Shown here one piece after another: positions 20,390 through 32,748 of a stretch of 64,000 nt of DNA; position 1 is the stretch's first letter, and each line of letters begins with the position of its first letter. This DNA comes from Petrolisthes cinctipes (lineage: Eukaryota; Arthropoda; Malacostraca; Decapoda; Porcellanidae), in contig JAWQEG010000259.1 in the NCBI GenBank assembly GCA_033782935.1, forward strand, positions 1,267,501 to 1,331,500. Direction: 5' to 3'. The position numbers were made by a program, and so were the translations under genes. Under the pieces are notes generated by a model. That model had not been told where the DNA came from, did no database searches, and was given only the letters and a program-made list of their open reading frames with translations.

Positions 20390-21924
20390 ACCTCCACCAC
20401 CGGGCCTCGATCGGCGGTTGTCGGTGGACACCTCCATGTCCCCTTCCCTGGAGCGAGACCTGCTCGCTCCTCACACGTAAGGAGGGTCAGTTTGAATTCA
20501 TCCTTACGATATTTTTTATTTTTTTGTCTTTCTGTTTAGGAGAAGTATTGATAGCATCAGAGTACAACAGTGAAGAGACATCAGGGGTTGACGAGATATT
20601 TTGAGAGTGATGTGAAACATGTTCAGTAGAAGAAGAAGGTGAAGTAGAGGAGGTTGGGTCGGAAATCTTAGAGAAGATCTCAGAAAGTGGTGGTAGTCCA
20701 GGAACAGGATCAGTCTACATATAGATTGTCTTCATCACAGGTTGGGCCTTTGCAACCGAAGCATAGGAAGTGTTACGGGTAGGTGTCGCACGCGACACCA
20801 TAACAGTCTTCCTTGCCTCGAAATAAAGGACACTAGAAGTAGCCTTCACTGCGCAGATCTCCTTCTCCACCTCCCACACGGGACATGCCCGAAAGGAAGA
20901 AGGATGGGTACCCTTGCAATTCACGCACTTCTCAACCTTGATCAGGATGATCCTGACTCGAACACTTCCCACAGACTGAGACAACAGAGTGACAAAAATT
21001 CATACCATGTCCAAATTTCTGGCACTTAAAACATCTCAAAGGGTTCGGAATGTACGGTCTGACGTTACAAATTTCATATCCAACTTTAATAGATTCAGGT
21101 AGTGAAGCCTTTCCAAATGTCAAAATAACAGAAACAGTCTTAGCTCTTTCGCCCTGCCCAGGGGGGTTGACTTTATTCTCTGTGAATATTAGCCATCCCC
21201 CACAGGATCTAGTCACTTTCTAGTGGATTTGACGAGATCTGCCCACGTGGATTAAAAATCCACGTGAGGTGTACTGCAACCATAGGCTATTTTTTTTTTT
21301 TTTCACTGCTGTGTGGACCGCCAGCACACGGGGGTGCATTTCCCATTGCTTGCAGCAGTCTAAACTCCCTCCCCCTTACGGTCCCTTCAGGGCTGGTCTC
21401 ATGGAAGGTGCGGCCCCACTTGTAGCACTTGTGGTAACGTGGACTTGGGCCCACAGCACTGGCTGTGGGATCAAAGACCTTCCCCCTAATCTCCCTGGCG
21501 GTCGGAGGCCCCCAGACTCCCTGGTCCAGTAAGCTCTGGTCCCATTTCCCTGGGATGTGCTTTCCAAACGTGATATGCGATGTGCAGCAATGACATCCTG
21601 ATTTCTCATTTCATAGACGATGTCTGTCTTTTCCATGTACATGAACTCCCAACAGGAGACAACTTCCCTACACGAGTTCATAGACCCAGAAATCGAACAA
21701 ACAACATCGCAACAATGAAACTTGGTCATCTGCAAGAGATCATTGGTTTGGCCAGCATCTATCGTTTTGACAAGGAGGGATCCATTCGACAATTTTTTGA
21801 CCTGGTCCACTTCGCCACAACAATAGTCAATCACCTTCTTAATAATGAAGGGGTTGACACTTGTTATGGGAGTTGTCCCAGATGCGCGAATCATCACAAA
21901 CTTAGCATTTTCGGGCAGTATCAA
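20390..21924 (-). pseudogene. LINE family A ORF1 with zinc knuckles, interrupted
   Basis: The ORF1 reading starts at or beyond 21924 (ENAKFVMIRASGTTPITSVN, then LSNGSLLVKTIDAGQTNDLL) and runs to about 21545. It is then interrupted by about 270 bases ending, in this orientation, in an A tract. It resumes at 21216 with KTVSVILTFGKASLPESIKV and the zinc knuckles CFKCQKFGHGMNFCHSVVSV and, after a frame change near 20960, CVNCKGTHPSSFRACP. The C-terminal part continues to about 20390 (basic KQKDKKIKN) just before the endonuclease. The order ORF1-endonuclease fits a Jockey/I-type LINE. Confidence 0.75.
21242..21265. repeat. Small perfect palindrome
   Basis: cacgtggatt and aatccacgtg flank aaa or a similar short spacer, next to the A tract at the edge of the segment that interrupts ORF1. 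Confidence 0.75.
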
Positions 21925-22365
21925 GGATTAAGCCGGGTCAGGACCCCTTCTCCATATGGGGGGAGGGGCGGGAGGGGATTCCATCATAACTCACTTCCCC
22001 CCTCCCGGGAAAGTGAGTGTTCGTTCGCCGGAAAAACAAGGGAAAGAAACACTACCCCAGGGAGGAAATCTATATTCACAACAACCTCTCAAGACACTAT
22101 GAGGTGGCTGCGTCTCAGGTTATCCTGACCCCAGAGCGATCAGTGGGGGGGATTCGCCCCGTGCATACAAGCAAGGTTGTTGTGAACTTATATTCACAGA
22201 AACCTACTGTACCTACTGTAAGAGTAAGGAGGAAGATGACACCTGACTGTCTTTATTACTCTACCACAGTGCTACAACTCTTGTCAAACGTGCAAAAAAC
22301 TAGCTGCTGCCAGAAAACACGTCTGTTCGACATGAGTGTCGCATCAAGAATCCCCCCCAATTTGC

Positions 22366-22612
22366 GAAAATGAAAGAAGATTTAGGGCTTTATGCCTATC
22401 GACTCATGGTGTAATCATTAAAGCAGTCGGTCTTGTTACATCAACATAACTTCCCTCAGCCTACAAGGTTGTTATCCTTATTTTTACAGCCAGGTACCTA
22501 CTTACTGCTAGGTGAACAGGAACATAGGGGGCTGGGAAAATTGTCCAACAATTCTACTGACCCGGGACCTCTCGCATGCTGGGCGAATGCGCTAACCATT
22601 ACACCATCAGCA
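22366..22612 (-). mobile_element. SINE of the same family, 13-bp target duplication
   Basis: This 247 bp insert is bounded by ccccccaatttgc at 22353-22365 and 22613-22625. On the minus strand it starts gtgctgatggtgtaatggtt and shares with the 19 kb copy the gaattgttggacaattttcc and cagccccctatgt blocks and the tagcagtaagtaggtacct body. Part of the B-box region is deleted. It lies in the 5' untranslated part of LINE family A. Confidence 0.9.
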
Positions 22613-22625
22613 CCCCCCAATTTGC

Positions 22626-23469
22626 TAGTGAAGGTGTTCTCGATGTGTTTTTTTTTTTCCAACATGGAAGTGTACATGTTACAGTGAGAGTATGCAATTA
22701 TATTGTTTTTACATTAACATATACATTGCTGGATAGAGTATTTTATTTTACAATATATGGTATAATCAGTTTGTACATAGGTAAGGAAGGTTGCATGGTG
22801 CAGATGAAAAGGTAAGCCTGCAGGGGTTGGCTTATGCAGGTGACCTCTAATGGTTGCTAGGTCACAAGGGTGACTTGCACATAGTGGTACAGAAAATGAG
22901 AGTTGAAATGATATGACTGAGTTGTACATTAAGGAGTAACTCTGCTATGTGTGTGAGTGAATCCATTACATCTTAATGTATTTCATCTTTGATTCCCGTT
23001 AGGCACTAACATGGCACAAAGCAAGAATGTCTTCTGAGAATTCATACAGGTACACGGAGATTAAGGAGTATCATGGCCTGTGCAAGATCTTTGATTCTGA
23101 TTACAACATCATTACCATATTTTTTCCTATGTGGCCTATAGGTAATTTTCAATTTTTTTTTTTTTTTTTTTTTTTTCAGATACCTAGAAGCGTGGATGAG
23201 GTTACCACGCCCCTCTCTGTAGTAAGCCACAAACCAAATGGGTGTAGGAACTTGGACTACTTAGGGACATGCTCTACTGAGTCATTAAAGATGTTAGGCC
23301 TGTTGTCATTGTCCGTACAATGAACATCCCCAGAGAGAGAGAGAATCTTTTGCCTCAAAAGTTGCTTTGGTATAGTCTTTTCAAAATATACTGAGCGCTG
23401 AGGCGTTGGCTGTTGGGAGGTTTTTCCCTCCCGCAATGGTGCCAAATCAGACCAATACACTTCACTCAC
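22626..23469 (-). pseudogene. LINE family A 5' region with ORF1 N-terminus
   Basis: The minus strand encodes NRPNIFNDSVEHVPK, a broken stretch and ERGVVTSSTLLGI or its frame-shifted equivalent YYREGRGNLIHASRYL. The same peptide order occurs at 47020-47205 on the plus strand (CPNIIDGSVEHVPKKRRVST, YYREGCGNLIHGL), which supports coding origin. A run of about 23 T (23155-23177) interrupts the frame. Confidence 0.6.
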
Positions 23470-24022
23470 ACTCTCATATCAGCTATTTGCTGATGCTAAA
23501 TTAATCAAAATTAATACGTATACATTTACTTCACTACTAAGGCCATGTAGGTATATGAAAGTATCATTTACTTCTCATATTAACAATGATAATATATATA
23601 TGTATCACAACACTGGGCAGAAAATTTTTCCGACGTTGTCAGTGCACCTAGGGTGAGTGTATTCAGGGATAAGTGTGTAAGCTCCACCTGTCAACTCAGG
23701 TCACTACCGTCACTTTTACTCTGGCTGCCACTCAAGATGGAGCAGCACCTCTGCTACTCACTATCATGTTTTACATAGTAGAGAAAGAGAGAACTTATTT
23801 ATAATGTAAATAAGTACTATTTAGAAGAGGAAGCAAATAGAGGACCTATCATTGCACCATCACGAGCAGTGGTGGTGAGGAATAAAAGTCGAAAGAAACG
23901 AAAAATTATGTTATATCCTCAGAAAAGTGTCGCATTTATAATACAACATAATGTGTCAACAGAAAAGGAAAGATTTACTTCTATATTTTGTTGTTAACGG
24001 CAAGCGATATATATAGGCAACA

Positions 24023-24091
<69 letters not shown>

Positions 24092-24295
24092 AGGCGTTGG
24101 GTTAGTGAGGGCTGGCTGTCATTTTAATGAGGATCTAATCCCATAATTGTCCAGACGAGAACTGGCAACGTAGCAGTCAGGTAAATCTCGGAAGTGGCCA
24201 ACGCCTTAGCGCTCAGTATATTTCAAAAAGACTATAGCAGCATTTGTATTAAAAGTTATATAACACTGATTGGATCTGCAGCAACTGTCATAAGT
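23470..24295. other. Intron DNA with (AG)n run
   Basis: Nothing coding was recognised. Perfect AG dinucleotides run from about 24026 to 24089. Confidence 0.6.
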
Positions 24296-24560
24296 GAGAC
24301 GGATCCGAAATGGAGTGGAAAGAGATGCAAATATATCAGTTAACATTTTGCCGTCAGCAGAGTTCATCGACACAACACCCGATCTGCTGGGTCTTCTCTT
24401 GTTCGCAGAAACGGTATTGGGAGAATGAGCCCCAGCCTTCTGAAAACCTCCACGACCAGAGAGTGAGTCCCGAGGGCCTGGTCGACAACTGTTCGAGGAA
24501 TAGGAGGAGGCTTCTTGATATCCAAATATTGTTAATAATGGAATGGCCCCTACTGGGTCA
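24296..24560 (+). repeat. Interspersed repeat C, copy 1
   Basis: The stretch from gagacggatc to about ggaatgg matches 41740-42030 on the opposite strand with gaps. The shared blocks include aaagagatgcaaatatatcag and ctgggtcttctcttgttcgc, with the latter identical in both. The repeat has no domain I can name. Sequence from about 24540 to 25030 is GC-rich and unassigned. Confidence 0.6.
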
Positions 24561-25029
24561 ATGAGGGGGCCGAGAGCTGGTCAACATGGATGGGGGACTT
24601 CGTTCCCCATGGGACCACTCGTTTTATATAGCAGCCCCAATGGCTCGACGGTGCTGAGATCACTCTCCCCAACATTTCCCTGCCAAGACACTCAACCATC
24701 CAATACAGGACGGACCCTAGAGGGCGGTATTTCTGGTGGGCAGCTGTTGGCTTGTACTGGCAGCCTATTGCAGGGGAACCAATTAGTCTGGTCTCTCACT
24801 GGCGACCTTTTTAGCAAGGGAAGTCCTCTTTCCCCAAAATCAGGACAGAGCATGGGCTGGAACCCCCTCGAGTTTAGCTTGCCTGGTCTCAGAGATAAGC
24901 AAACCCCCCCCCCCCCAACATTACAAGGCGGCTCCCTCTGGGGGAGGTCTCGGGGTACGAGAATGAAAATTATAACTATATATTCACCCTGAGAGACCTG
25001 CACTCGGCTCTCTCTCTCTCTCTGCAGCG

Positions 25030-27590
25030 ACACTTCTCCTGAGCCAAACAACACTCTGTATGCAATATTGCAACACTTGGATGAGGAGACAATCTCATTT
25101 TTCCTAGCTTAATACAACAGAATCTGGCTGGAAAGTGTCTTCCCTTCAGGGTGGAGGGTTGCTACCATCCTTCCTTTCCCCAGCCCAGGCAAGGAATCAC
25201 CGACCTATTGCCTTTACCTCTTGTCTTTGCAAACTATTTATTTGAGAAAATGGTAAAGGTCAGACTAGTATACCGTACTTTCTGGAACAGGGTGGTTTCC
25301 TGTCATAAATACCATTCCACTACATACACTCTGGTCAGGTTGTAAGCTGCTACATGTGAGGCTTTTGCATGACATCAACATCTGGTTTATGTATTCTTCG
25401 ATTTAGAGAAAGCCTATGACACTACATGGCAATATGGCATCCTGCAGCAACTTCATGCCTACGGACTGTGTGGGCGCCTTCTGCTCTTTCTCAAGAAGTT
25501 TCTCAGTCTTTGTGTGAGAGTTGGTACAGCCCTATCTGCACCCATAGCACAAGAGGAGGGCGTCCCTCAGGGAAGCCTCCTCAGTCTTACGTTAGTTGTA
25601 GTGGCAATTAACATCATTGCCTTATCCCTTCCATCGGGAACTCGATGTACGTTGAAGTCCTGGCTGCTTCCCGTATATCAGTGGCGGAGCAGCGCATGTA
25701 GCTTGCCCTCGACAGGGCATTACGTTGGGCTGGTTCTCATGAGTGTTGTTTCTCTGCTGTCAAAACGGTTGCTATGTACTTCTGCCACCTTCGGGGCCTC
25801 CACTCAAATCCGGACTTATATTGAGGAGACTCTCTTTTTGGGTCTTCTTTTTGACAGACGTTTTACTTGGGATCCCCATCTCTGTTCATTTAAAGGTCTC
25901 TTGCCTCCAGCCTCTCAACCTGCTGAGGAATCCTGGTCCATACATCCTGTGGTGCTGATCGGGCCACCCTCCTCCACCTATATCGTGGTCTTATTTAATG
26001 GAAACTCGACTATGGGTGTCAGCTGCACTCCTCTACGACGGATGCCCGTCTCAAGAGTATCTCATCTAGTTCATCATGCCGAGTTATGTCTGGTGACTGG
26101 AACCTTCAGGTCATCCCCAATCTAAAGTGTTCTCGTGGACGCTGATGAGCAACCTCTTGATCTCCGTCGCCGGTCCTTAATGGCTCGTTGTTGGCATCGT
26201 TTATATCAACTTCCTGATTCCCTTCATTGCTTGGTGGTGTCATTCTGATATGTCTCTGTACTACCTTTCACATCCTCTCAAGCCATGGCCCTTTGGCTTC
26301 CAGGTCAGGAAGGCTATGGAGGCCATGGGCATTTCTGACTTTCAGATATGTCTTTGCGGGTCCCCAGGGTGGCTCCCATGGCTTCTCCCAGAAGTTCACA
26401 CTTCTGGAAGTATGACAAGAAGGAATCTCTTCTTCCTCCAGTGGCTTGCTCCCTCTTGTTTTAACATGCTTCCTCTCACAAAGGGTTCCATCCTGTGTAC
26501 ATTGATGGGTCAAATTCTGATGCTGGAGTTGGGTTTGGGGCTGTCTTTCCCGACTGTTGTCGTGGCAGTAGGCTCCTTTCTGTCATGTCTATTGTTACTG
26601 CCAAGCTCTCGGCCATTTTATATGCTCTCCAAGGAAATTTTACTCTCGTGCAGCCTACTTTTACCATCTTTAGTGATTCTTGTAGTGCCTTGCAGGCCTT
26701 GAGTAATTTTAACTCTTTCCATCCGCCATTGTTGGCCATTTCTAAATGACTTGTCCTCTGGGACGTCGAGGCCGCAGAGTCACATGTCGATGGGAATGAG
26801 CGGGATGACGCCCTGGCTATTCTGTGGCCTCCAGTGCTCAACCTCCTGCCAGGCATCATCCCGTACCTCCTGTATACCTTCAACCCTACATAGATGCTGC
26901 CATTCGATCCTGCTGGCAGGACAGATGGGATGCGGTCGGGGCTAACAAGCTCCGCAACATCCGCCAATGGCTTGGTTTGTGGAGCTACAATGGCCTGTCC
27001 CACTGGTGGGAGACGGCTCTTGCCTGTATCCGGATTGGCCACTCACGTTTGACTAATGGATTTTTAATGGAGAGGGCTCCCCGTCCCTCCCTACTGTGAT
27101 GATTGTCTAGTCCGCTAGACTGTGCGGCATCTTCGCCGTAGGTACGTACCTCTCTGAGTACCAGGTGGGGGACGGTTCTTACAGTCTCTCCCAGGTGCTC
27201 GAGGAGGAGGCTTGTAGTCTGGGAGGGAGCACACTCTCCATTGTGGAGGAGGCTGGGCTCCTCCATAAGTTGTGAATTTAAGGGTTATTATGGCTACTCT
27301 GTTTTAGCAGTTCAATATTTTTTCGTTTATATTTTGATTATTTTATATATTTTTTATCAGTAGGTTATTTTGGTAAAATGTTAAATTAGATGATGTGTCC
27401 TTTTAATTATGCTGCTTCTCCCTTTTGGAGTAGTGAAACCTGACTTACTGTATATATGTATATATGTTATAAATTATGTAAATGACCATATTCTAAAATC
27501 TCAAGAATTTAATAATATGTTGGGGGGTATATGACCTGGCTGTTGCGCCGCCAGATGCCTAATAGCATCATCTATCAATCAATTTAACTA
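25030..27590 (+). pseudogene. LINE family B copy: RT and RNase H, heavily frameshifted
   Basis: The copy is 5' truncated within the RT. RT pieces include the YNRIWLESVFPSGWRVATIL block (about 25105), YLDFEKAYDTTWQYGILQQL with motif A (about 25390) and EEGVPQGSLLSLTL, motif B (about 25555). The YADD motif region is degraded. RNase H follows with YIDGSNSDAGVGFGAVFPDC (about 26498) and FSDSCSALQALSNFNSFHP. The C-terminal part includes LACIRIGHSRLTNGFLMERA (near 27025). The 3' untranslated region ends in tctatcaatcaattt near 27590. An RNase H domain after RT places it in the I/R1-like group of LINEs. At least six frame breaks make it dead. Confidence 0.85.
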
Positions 27591-28880
27591 TTGAGTATTT
27601 GAAAAATTATAGGATTAAAATGGGTTGATTGTTCATACAGTAGTTAGATTTTGAACATAAATTTAATAAAATGCCACAAAGTTTTTTCTGGAAGCTAGAA
27701 TACAGAGGGGGGGGGGCGAATGAACTGTTGGTATAATATCAAGCTTGAGAAAAGTAATCAGATAATTTCCAGAGGCATTAGAACTGGCTACAGTTCGGCC
27801 CTTGGTAGGTTATTATGTAAACGTTGTAGAACATAATATTATATTTGGTGATATTATCTTTAGTATTCTGTTATATATTGCAAAAATCCATAAACTCATC
27901 ATATATAACGAATAATTCTGAAAGCTACAAATTGTTACTGAAAAAAAATTATATTTGGGTCGAAGTTAAAAGATGGGTTTAAGTGCAAGCAAATAAGCTG
28001 CAGTTTACAGGGGAGAGTGAGAGACGACCTGAATGATAATACACACTCGGAGAAATTTTATGGAAAGATCAGTAAACGAAGAGAATCTTCGGATCGTTAT
28101 AAACTCCATGGTAGAAGCACGCATTGAATGAATTGCTGGTAAATATGGTGTCGTTAATCATAGTGTATGAGACAATGGCGAAAAATAAAATTAGAAATTT
28201 TATTTGCCCACTACATAAGTATGGTGCAGTAGTTTTGAAATCACCTTAGTTAAATCACATAAAAAATGAAAATGCTAAGAGTAGAAACTAAGATGGATTT
28301 CTAGCGGGAAGAGATTAAAGTATCAATGAATATTGACTGACAAAATTTAGTCTGTGAAATAAATTTGAAAATACGGAAATATGAGAATGCTGTTTGAAGT
28401 AGTATTGGGATGGTAGATACTGAAAAGAATATAATCCAAACAGGACAAAACACGTATTTACAAAAGTGAGGTGATGCAAAAGTCAGGATATACTTATTTC
28501 CTTAACAGACCTGATGAACACACTACGGAGTGAGGTTGTGTGTTGAGGAACAGTAATAGATTCAAAGATATTTGTGATGAATAAAAAATTGTAAGGGTGA
28601 CATTACTTGATTAACTAATTCTTGAAAGAATAAACTACTTAATTAAATACAAATCTTGAAGTACACATATATAACATACACGCACCCATGGATTACACGT
28701 ACAAAGCAAAACACAGTTTCATCACCTATGTGTAATTAGTACAAGTCAAGTGAACATTATGAAATATGTAAAACAACAATATAACAATGTTAAAAATGTA
28801 AAACAATTTGTTTAAACTAATATTGATTATATAGGATAGTACTTTAATAATTGGCAGGACGAAAAAAATATATACTGCGA
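27591..28880. other. AT-rich intron DNA, no feature recognised
   Basis: Part of the intron between receptor exons 1 and 2. No ORF or repeat was assigned. Confidence 0.5.
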
Positions 28881-28891
28881 CACAATTTTAC

Positions 28892-29047
28892 CTCTGAAGA
28901 GTGACGGGTGTCCAGATATGCCTGGTTTGGTCTCGTTCCATCTACCCAGCCTTTCCACTCCGGACTTCCCTCCTTCACAGTACCCACACCGCCGCCACAC
29001 TTCAACAATTTCATCCTCTGTCAGGCATTGCAAGCATGTCACTAGTC
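28892..29047 (-). CDS. Ionotropic receptor exon 1 of those visible
   Basis: The exon encodes VTCLQCLTEDEIVEVWRRCG, then a Cys/Gly-rich YCEGGKSGVERLGRWNET segment and GHPSLFR, and ends with one base before a gtaaaa donor. That base plus the first two of exon 2 make Asp, giving [15 protein letters not shown] without a break. The WRRCGYC...LG.W pattern is found just before the ligand-binding domain in ionotropic receptors. Upstream the frame meets a stop at about 29072, so an acceptor (tctaacaag or the nearby ctag) must lie near 29045. The exact 5' end is uncertain, and earlier exons were not found. Confidence 0.75.
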
Positions 29048-30010
29048 TTGTTAGAAACGATCGCCAACGTCAAAGTTATTTCAGATAAGACATTAGAATA
29101 AATAATAATTCTGAAAATATAATGGAATTAATTATGTTACACCACCAAGTAAGTTTTATGAAACACTTTGTCTCTCCTCCTTCGAAGCTCTCCGTATATA
29201 GTTAAGTTGAGACCGCTACCGAATGCTTTTTTTGAAACTGTTCAAGTTCCTCAAGCTCCCTGGCCGAACAGCACCGAGTTGATAAAGGAACCGCCTTGTC
29301 GTGGAAGGGGTCCTTGCCTGTCCTTATGACCTGGCAAGCTAGGCTAGAGGGGACCAAGGCCTCTACTCTGCCCTTTAGAGGGGGAAAGGACATCTCATGC
29401 TAGCAAAATTGCTAGTAAGGGTACGGACTAAATGGTTCCCTGGAAATAGACTGCCAGTTCTGGCCACTAGTACTACCCACCAGTGGGACAACCTTAATGA
29501 TTGTCCTTTGTTGGATGGTTGGGATTGTTGGTATCTGGGCTGAGATGCTCCATTGTGGGCAAACTTTCGAAAGATGATGGCTTCTTTATTTAACGAGTAG
29601 TCACATAGAGACGACGTATCTCACCCAAAGTGGCCATCACGTACCCCTCTCTTTTTTTCAGTTGCCAAATTCTATAAATTGACTCTTATATGGGGAAGAA
29701 AACAAAAAGAGTTTCGATTGGTGGTAGACCAGAATCTTGAGGTGCCGACATCTGGTCTTAAAGCTGACCCATTACAAACGCGGAATGGTGCTGGAGCTCC
29801 ATACAACTGATAATGTGACCTGAGAACTATTCAGAAATCCTTCACACCTTCACATAATCTTGACTCACTAATGACGTAAAAAATACCACAAACTTTGACA
29901 TAATTTGCCCTTCACTTAATGTTCGGGTCCTTTGGTATAGTACTTCTGATTCGTAGCCTATATAATAGGGATGCAATATCTAACAGGTACTATGTAGTCT
30001 TTCCTTCTTC
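29048..30010. other. Unassigned DNA
   Basis: The region 29200-29400 is GC-richer and contains a 63-codon open frame on the minus strand with no recognisable motif. Nothing else was identified. Confidence 0.4.
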
Positions 30011-30152
30011 TGAAGTTGCGTGAGCAGCCCTTCAATGATAGATTGATTGATAGAGGTCACTAGACATCTGGCGGTGCAATAGTCAGGGTCATATACCGCC
30101 CAACATAATATAAAATTTTAAGAATTTCAAAATATGGTAATTTATACCATTT

Positions 30153-30226
<74 letters not shown>

Positions 30227-32748
30227 CCAGGCTTCACTACCCCAAAAGGGAGAAGCAGCATGATTAAAATGACATATCAACTGAAACCCACATTTTCCTA
30301 AAATAACATGATTAAGTAAAATATATAGAAGAAAAAAAATAAGAGAATAAAAAAGAAACCCTAAAAATAATAAAATTCACATCTTGTGGAGGAGGCCAGC
30401 CTAACTCCCGCACTACAAGCCTAATTCCCGAGCACCTGGGAGAGACTGTAAGAACTGTCCCCCACCCGGTACTCGGAGAGGTACCTATGACGATTGTTCT
30501 CAAAAAGATACCGCACTGTCAAAGGGACTAGATAATCATCACTATAGGGAGGGGGAGCCCTCTCCATTAAAAATCAACGAGTCAAACGTGAGTGACCAAG
30601 GCGGAGATGTGCAAGAGCCGTCTCCCACCTGCTGGACAGGCCACTAAAGCTCCTAAAACCCAAGCATTGGTGGATGCCACGGAGAATGTTAGCCCCGACG
30701 GCGTCCCATCTGTCCTGTCAGCAGGAAAGAAGGTCTAAAGCAGGTACAGGATGATGCCTAGCAGGAGGCCAAGCATTGAAGGCCACAACCTTAGCCCGAT
30801 CATTCCCATCGACATCCACATGGGCTGGGACCCAAAAAAATGTAACAGGAGGACAAGCCACTCAAGAATGGCGAACACCAGGGGATGGGAAGAGTTAAAA
30901 TTCTCCAAGGCTTTTAAGACACTACAGGAATCACTAAAAATAGTAATAGAAGGCTGCGGGAGAGTAAACATGATTTAAAGGGCATATAAAATTACCAAGA
31001 GTTGGCAGTAAAAATAAACATGACAGAAGGGAGCCTGCCGCCACAACAAAACTCAAGAAAGATAGCCCCAAAACCAACTCCAGCATTAAACTTTATCCCA
31101 TCAGTGTACACATAGAGAGACCCCCTGTGGGAGGAGGCATGTTCTAAACTCAGAGAGCGAGCCACTGGTGGAGGAAGAGATAACTTCTTGTCTGAAAATC
31201 AAGTGCAGGAGTGAACTTCTGGGAGAAGCCATGGAGCCACCCTGGCGACACACCCAGGACAAATCTTGAAGTCATTAGTGCCCAACTCCTCCATAGCCTT
31301 CCTGACCCGGAAGCCAAAGGGCTATGGTGTGCGAGGATGCAAGAGGTAGTACTGAGACATGATATCAGATGACACCGCCAAGCAGGGAGGGAGTCAGGAA
31401 GTCAATGCAAGCAACGAATCATCAAGGACTGGTGATGGAGATTAATAGGTTGCTCATGAGCATCCACCACGTGACTTGGGATTGGGGACGAACTGAAGGC
31501 TCCGATTGCCAAACATACACCAGAATGATGAACAGCGTCTAAGACTCTGAGACGCCCCCTTGGCAGAGGAGTACACGAAGGAGTACACACGAGGTGGGGG
31601 AGGATGGTCCGATCTGCCCCATAGGACGTATGTCTGGATCGAGATGGACTCCCTGGATGCGGCAGAAGTGCATAGCAACCATCTTGGCAGGAGAGAAGTG
31701 AAACCCACGTGAACCAGCCCAATGCAACACCCTGTCGAGGGCAAGCTGCATGCAACGAAGGCGAGAGAAAGCAGCACACTTCTAATGCACAGCAGTGGTG
31801 CAGACTGGTGACAACCAAGAGTTAAAATGAGAGTTGAGAGCAGCAAAGTGAAATTGGTCACAGCCTCGTTAAAAATACTAAAATCTGCAAAAGAAGAGAC
31901 CAGAGATGTAAGCACTTTAAGAAACAGCCAGTCAGCCTTTTCTAATCTCCACCGAGGAAGACGAGACTGCGGTTCGTACCTGTTTTTTTTTGTTTTTTTC
32001 CAAGAGTATAGGGAAGTGGTCATTACCATATATATCGGGCAACACACTCCAAGTAAGATCCAACAGAGCACTGAGTGAGCAGAGGGAAATATCAATGGCG
32101 GTAAAAGTCCCAGTAGGGCTATTAAAATGTGTCACATCTTCCGCATTTAAAACCTCTAATCCCCCATCCTCAATAAAAGAAGCCAATAAATCACCCCTGG
32201 GATTGACCAAACTGTCACCCCACAGAGGATGACGACCATTAATATCACCAAATAAAATAAAGGGAGAGGGGAGGCCCCGTACAAGACTAGTCTCTGAAGC
32301 ATCTTCATGATATGTTAGGAGAGGGTGAAGGTAGATGAGCAGAGATTTTCTTTGTACCATCGACATTGGTATTGTCCTGTACAGTAGTGATATCACTGAC
32401 ACAGGCAGATACATCATCATCCATAATACAAGTGGAGGAATCACTCCGCTGCTCAAGCGGAAGAGGAACTGTATCCTTTGAAGTCACAATATACGAGGCA
32501 TCCACATTCACTTCACGCCCTTCCGATGTTCTCAAAGGAAGCTTGTGAGGGGGAACATCTGTTGAATCAAGAGATTCATCAGAGCCACGGGAACGCTTTT
32601 GGTGAAATTGAGAGGAAAATATGGATGAGTCTACAGAGATGGTTGCTTTGCAAGGAGGATCCCCCATGGAGTCGTGCCTCAGAGGAACCACGAAGACGTC
32701 TCTGCTGCAATTTAGTTGACTTGGTTTCCTTTTTGGAGAGCGTGTGGC
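30011..32748 (-). pseudogene. LINE family B copy: ORF1 end, endonuclease, RNase H
   Basis: Reading the minus strand, the ORF1 C-terminus (VSVDSSIFSSQFHQKRSRGS, about 32640-32580) is joined near 32310 to the second half of the endonuclease (FILFGDINGRHPLWGDSLVN, then DIYGNDHFPI). The first half of the endonuclease is deleted. A linker follows, and most of the RT core is also deleted: what remains is the region after YADD (RVLHWAGSRGFHFSPAKMVA) at about 31710. RNase H reads VYTDGIKFNAGVGFGAIFLE (about 31110). The 3' untranslated region matches the copy at 27.2-27.6 kb and ends in tctatcaatcaatc near 30050. A (TA)n run (30157-30222) has expanded inside it. Confidence 0.82.
30157..30222. repeat. 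(TA)n microsatellite
   Basis: About 33 TA units within the LINE 3' untranslated region. The other copy of the same LINE has only tatatatgtatatatg at the equivalent place, so the expansion is local. Confidence 0.95.

Noticed and set aside
24543..25054. 149- and 120-codon overlapping ORFs
   Set aside because: Low-complexity Pro/Gly composition in opposite strands of a GC-rich stretch; no motif and no homologous frame elsewhere.
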